From Chloroflexota bacterium (GTDB lineage: Bacteria; Chloroflexota; Limnocylindria; Limnocylindrales; CSP1-4): a stretch of DNA of 8,999 nucleotides. The notes beneath the pieces are model-generated. The model was given only the letters and a program-made list of their open reading frames with translations. It had not been told where the DNA came from and made no database searches. How positions within the stretch are numbered: the first letter of the stretch is position 1; each line of letters opens with the position of its first letter. Below, one piece after another: positions 6,467-8,999 of the stretch. Both the position numbers and the translations under genes were made by a program. The stretch covers positions 1-8,999 of the forward strand of contig JACCVB010000123.1 in NCBI GenBank assembly GCA_013698385.1, read 5' to 3'.

Positions 6467-7972
6467 TTGCAGCCCCTGGACACGCTCGAGGTCTGGTTCG
6501 CCACCGGCAGCCAGCACCTGTACGGACCCGAGACCCTGGACATCGTCGCCGCGCATTCCGCCCGGATCGCAGCGGCGCTGGACGGATCGGGGTCAGTGCC
6601 GGTGCGCGTCGTCCTGAAGCCGGTTCTGACCGAGGCGGACGGCATCCGCCGCCTCTGCCAGGAAGCGAACGCCGCCGACGCGTGCATCGGATTGATCACC
6701 TGGATGCACACGTTCTCGCCGGCCAAGATGTGGATCGCCGGCCTGGAGGCCCTCCAGAAGCCGTTCCTCCATCTCCATACCCAGTACGACCGCGAGATCC
6801 CGTGGGCGACGATCGACATGGACTTCATGAACCTCAACCAGGCCGCCCATGGCGACCGCGAGTTCGGGTTCCTGGCCGCTCGACTCCGCCTGGAGCGTAC
6901 GGTCGTCGTCGGTCACTGGGGTGACCCCGAGGTCCAGGAACGGGTCGGCACCTGGAGTCGGGCGGCGTGTGCCCGTCGTGACTGGGAGACCGGCCAGATC
7001 GCGCGCTTCGGGGAGAACATGCGCAACGTGGCGGTGACCGAGGGCGACAAGGTGGAAGCGCAGCGGCGGCTCGGTTTCGGGATCAACGGCTACGGCGTGG
7101 GCGATCTGGTGGAGCTCGTCGATGCGTCCACGGACGTAGAGATCGATCGACTCGTCGAACGCTATCTCGACGACTACGAGGTGGTCGCCGAGCTGCGTCC
7201 CGGGGGCGATCGGGCGGCTTCCCTGCGTGACGGCGCGCGGATCGAACTGGGCCTGCGCCGCTTCCTCGAGGCTGGGCCGTTCATCGCCTTCACCGACACG
7301 TTCGAGGACCTGCATGGCCTCACCCAGCTGCCCGGCCTGGCCGTCCAGCGGCTGATGGCCGACGGCTACGGTTTCGGTGCGGAGGGCGACTGGAAGACGG
7401 CCGCCATGGTCCGCGCGATGAAGGTGATGTCCACGGGCCTTCCCGGCGGCGTGTCCTTCATGGAGGACTACACCTACCACTTCGGTCCGGACGGCGATCT
7501 CATCCTGGGCGCGCACATGCTGGAGGTCTGTCCGACCATCGCAGCCGGCAAGCCGCTATTGGAGATCCATCCGCTCTCCATCGGCGGCAAGGCGGATCCG
7601 GTGCGGCTGGTGTTCGACGCGCATCCCGGTCCGGCCATCGCGGCGTGCGTCACGGACATGGGCGATCGATTCCGGATGGTCGTGAGTGTCGTGGACGTGG
7701 TCCCGCCGGAGCAACCTCTCCCCCGCCTGCCCGTGGCGCGCGCCATGTGGAAGCCCCGGCCGGACCTCAAGACGAATGCCGCGGCATGGATCCTGGCCGG
7801 CGGATCGCACCACACGAGCCTGGGCTTCGACGTCACGCCGGCCCACCTGCGGGATTTCGCGGCGATGGCTGGCACGGAGTGCCTGGTGATCGACGAGGCC
7901 ACGCGCCTCGAGGCGTTCGCCGACCAGCTGCGCTGGAACGACCTGTACCACCACCTGGCGAAGGGGATCTGA
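6467..7972 (+). CDS. araA: L-arabinose isomerase
   Basis: Cytoplasmic, Mn2+-dependent isomerase converting L-arabinose to L-ribulose, the first step of the pathway; the family is usually a hexamer. It has 501 residues against 500 in E. coli AraA and can be aligned by number. The four residues known to bind metal or catalyse in E. coli (E306, E333, H350, H450) match E306 in FGAEGDWKTA, E333 in FMEDYTYHF, H350 in LGAHMLEV and a His in GGSHHTSL (448-449). The N-terminal VWFATGSQHLYG (9-20) and the HTQYDREIPW stretch (104-113) are also typical. The TTG start is backed by GAGGAG 6 nt upstream and by the N-terminus beginning just before the conserved motif. It is the third gene of the operon, 22 nt after araD. 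The order araB-araD-araA differs from the araBAD order of E. coli. It appears intact. Confidence 0.98.
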   Translation: MQPLDTLEVWFATGSQHLYGPETLDIVAAHSARIAAALDGSGSVPVRVVLKPVLTEADGIRRLCQEANAADACIGLITWMHTFSPAKMWIAGLEALQKPFLHLHTQYDREIPWATIDMDFMNLNQAAHGDREFGFLAARLRLERTVVVGHWGDPEVQERVGTWSRAACARRDWETGQIARFGENMRNVAVTEGDKVEAQRRLGFGINGYGVGDLVELVDASTDVEIDRLVERYLDDYEVVAELRPGGDRAASLRDGARIELGLRRFLEAGPFIAFTDTFEDLHGLTQLPGLAVQRLMADGYGFGAEGDWKTAAMVRAMKVMSTGLPGGVSFMEDYTYHFGPDGDLILGAHMLEVCPTIAAGKPLLEIHPLSIGGKADPVRLVFDAHPGPAIAACVTDMGDRFRMVVSVVDVVPPEQPLPRLPVARAMWKPRPDLKTNAAAWILAGGSHHTSLGFDVTPAHLRDFAAMAGTECLVIDEATRLEAFADQLRWNDLYHHLAKGI

Positions 7973-8018
7973 GCCGACGACCGCTCGGTCCCGTCCCTCC
8001 ACCGGCGAAGAATCCGTA

Positions 8019-8047
8019 TTGACGCCGGGGCGTCACCCCACTAGCAT
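8019..8047 (+). promoter_or_regulatory. Sigma70-type promoter upstream of chvE
   Basis: A -35 box TTGACG (8019-8024; five of six match TTGACA) and a -10 box TAGCAT (8042-8047; four of six match TATAAT) are separated by exactly 17 bp. Expected initiation near 8054 falls inside the operator at 8051-8077, the usual arrangement for repression by blocked initiation. It implies chvE and any downstream transport genes have their own promoter apart from araBDA. Confidence 0.65.
8020..8035. repeat. Inverted repeat inside the chvE promoter spacer
   Basis: TGACGCC and GGCGTCA form perfect 7-bp arms around GG. The repeat begins within the -35 box and fills most of the spacer. It could be a binding site for a second regulator, or a weak 5-bp RNA hairpin (6-nt loop) near the end of araA transcripts; no T-run follows. 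Confidence 0.4.
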
Positions 8048-8050
8048 CTC

Positions 8051-8077
8051 CGTGAACGTTCACGGGAACGCTCACGG
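8051..8077. promoter_or_regulatory. Tandem LacI-type operator, chvE copy
   Basis: CGTGAACGTTCACG (8051-8064) is a perfect 14-bp palindrome centred on CG, as expected for a LacI-family site. A second site, CGGGAACGCTCACG (8063-8076), differs at two of 14 positions and is offset by 12 bp, sharing two bases with the first. The block matches 3966-3992 at 24 of 27 positions in the same orientation relative to the downstream gene. Its position over the predicted start of transcription indicates repression of chvE by the local LacI-family protein. Confidence 0.8.
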
Positions 8078-8168
8078 CCAAGCGATGTCCCGACCTTGGA
8101 TCACCTGACCGCCGCATCGAGGACGTTCGTCCCGACCGCCGGCCGCGTGCGCCAGGGGACCCGGAAAA

Positions 8169-8183
8169 CGCTCGCAACGAGCG
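8169..8183 (+). other. Small perfect hairpin in the chvE leader
   Basis: CGCTCG, loop CAA, CGAGCG: a 6-bp GC-rich stem 25 nt upstream of the ribosome site in a leader of about 170 nt. It could stabilise or process the mRNA. It is not a terminator, because GACATCC follows rather than a T-run. I saw nothing matching a known riboswitch in this leader. Confidence 0.35.
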
Positions 8184-8208
8184 GACATCCAGGATGCCGA
8201 TCGAACGT

Positions 8209-8215
8209 GGAGGAG
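8209..8215 (+). promoter_or_regulatory. Ribosome binding site of chvE
   Basis: GGAGGAG lies 11 nt before the ATG at 8227, a little longer than ideal. An in-frame GTG at 8215 overlaps this motif and would add four residues, so ATG, which opens directly into the MKRLL signal peptide, is preferred. Confidence 0.6.
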
Positions 8216-8226
8216 TGACCGAACCG

Positions 8227-8999
8227 ATGAAGAGACTACTTTCCCTGACCCTTGTGGCAGGGCTCGCGCTGGCTGCCTGCAGTAGCCCCGGCGCCAGTAC
8301 CGCACCCGCCAGCGCGGCCCCCGCTGCCAGCGCGGCCGCGTCCGCCGCCGAAGCCAGTACCGCACCGGCCGCGGGTGGCCTGATCGGCATCGCGATGCCG
8401 ACCAAGTCGTCCGCCCGCTGGATCGCCGACGGCGACAACCTCGTCAAGGCTCTGAAGGAACTCGGTTTCGAGACCGACCTCCAGTTCGCCGAGGACGACA
8501 TCCCGACCCAGGTCTCGCAGATCGAGAACATGATCACGAAGGGCGCCAAGGTCCTGATCATCGCCGCGATCGACGGAACGACCCTCACGGACTCGCTCCA
8601 GAAGGCGGCCGACGCGGGCATCAAGATCCTGGCCTACGACCGCCTGATCAACAAGTCCCCGAACGTGGACTACTACACGACCTTCGACAACTTCAAGGTC
8701 GGCGTGCTCCAGGCGGGTTCCATCGAGTCGGTCCTGGATCTCAAGAACGCGGCCGGACCGTTCAACGTCGAGCTGTTCGCCGGTTCCCCGGACGACAACA
8801 ACGCGGGCTTCTTCTTCAACGGGGCGATGTCCGTTCTTCAGCCCTACATCGACAGCGGCAAGCTCGTGGTGCAGAGCAAGCAGACCGAGTTCCCGAACCA
8901 GGTCGGTACGCTCCGCTGGGACGGCGCCGCCGCCCAGGCGCGGATGGACAACATCCTGGCCACGTTCTACGCCGACAAGCGCGTCGACGCGGTCCTCTC
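8227..8999 (+). CDS. chvE: ChvE-like multiple-monosaccharide-binding lipoprotein, 3'-truncated
   Basis: Extracytoplasmic sugar-binding component of an ABC importer (periplasmic-binding-protein type 1 fold). The frame stays open to the window end, giving 257 codons of an expected 350-380. MKRLLSLTLVAGLALAAC is a lipoprotein signal peptide with lipobox L15-A16-A17-C18, so the mature protein should be lipid-anchored at Cys18. Residues 19-50 are a flexible Ser/Ala/Pro/Thr linker. The binding domain then starts with IGIAMPTKSSARWI and continues with AEDDIPTQVSQIENM, IAAIDGTTL, AYDRLI and TTFDNFKVGVLQA, all close to Agrobacterium ChvE, which binds arabinose, galactose, glucose and related sugars. 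The preceding araBDA genes and shared operator make L-arabinose the likely main ligand. The ATPase and permease genes (MmsA/GguA and GguB types) are expected just beyond the window. Family assignment is confident; ligand is inferred. Confidence 0.93.
   Translation, partial: MKRLLSLTLVAGLALAACSSPGASTAPASAAPAASAAASAAEASTAPAAGGLIGIAMPTKSSARWIADGDNLVKALKELGFETDLQFAEDDIPTQVSQIENMITKGAKVLIIAAIDGTTLTDSLQKAADAGIKILAYDRLINKSPNVDYYTTFDNFKVGVLQAGSIESVLDLKNAAGPFNVELFAGSPDDNNAGFFFNGAMSVLQPYIDSGKLVVQSKQTEFPNQVGTLRWDGAAAQARMDNILATFYADKRVDAVL
8293..8366 (+). repeat. Short direct repeats encoding the lipoprotein linker
   Basis: GCCAGTACCGCACC occurs at 8293-8306 and 8353-8366. GCCAGCGCGGCC occurs at 8308-8319 and 8326-8337 between them. 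All repeats are in frame and encode Ala/Ser/Thr/Pro residues of the spacer between the lipid anchor and the binding domain, so the linker length can probably change by slippage without a frameshift. Confidence 0.6.

Noticed and set aside
6593..7516. 307-codon reverse-strand frame over araA
   Set aside because: It lies antisense to a full-length AraA with all catalytic residues; the translation is compositionally biased and unrecognised.
7973..7992. Possible araA terminator around GACCG-CT-CGGTC (7979-7990)
   Set aside because: A 5-bp stem with a 2-nt loop and no T-run is not a credible intrinsic terminator.
7833..8624. 263-codon reverse-strand frame covering the chvE promoter and gene
   Set aside because: It spans the operator, promoter and signal-peptide region of chvE in antisense. 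The chvE frame on + has a lipobox and strong family motifs.

Overview
The window is GC-rich bacterial DNA carrying an L-arabinose catabolism locus, flanked on the left by a separate decarboxylase/dehydrogenase pair. Seven protein genes can be supported, and two of them run off the window edges. High GC, frequent TTG/GTG starts and an Ala/Ser/Pro-rich linker behind a lipoprotein signal would fit a GC-rich Chloroflexota (Limnocylindria/Ellin6529-like) or an actinobacterium. This placement is inference, because no rRNA or marker gene is present.

Left part (1-1850, + strand): the 3' end of a fold-III PLP-dependent decarboxylase has lost one base inside the codon of a conserved tyrosine. It is followed 27 nt later by a Gfo/Idh/MocA-type NAD(P)-dependent dehydrogenase. 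Nothing in the sequence ties these two to arabinose.

Middle part (1888-3899, - strand): a LacI-family repressor and an aldo/keto reductase form a two-gene operon with a 4-nt stop/start overlap. The operon converges on the dehydrogenase gene across a 37-nt gap made of a degenerate 13-14 nt repeat.

Right part (3900-8999, + strand): a 189-nt divergent control region is followed by araB, araD and araA, which together convert L-arabinose to D-xylulose 5-phosphate through L-ribulose and L-ribulose 5-phosphate. A 254-nt control region then leads to a ChvE-like sugar-binding lipoprotein cut by the window end. This is presumably the first gene of an ABC sugar transporter operon.

The main regulatory observation is a 27-nt block built from two LacI-type operators in tandem, offset by 12 bp. 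It occurs twice, at 3966-3992 (lacI/araB) and 8051-8077 (before chvE), with 24 of 27 positions identical. The second copy lies just downstream of a good sigma70-type promoter, where a bound repressor would block initiation. The simplest model is that the local LacI-family protein represses its own operon, araBDA and the uptake genes, and is released by a sugar ligand. I found no RNA genes, CRISPR arrays, insertion sequences or convincing intrinsic terminators, and no wholly new system. The regulatory layout, the operon-linked reductase and the decarboxylase/dehydrogenase pair are the parts worth a second look.
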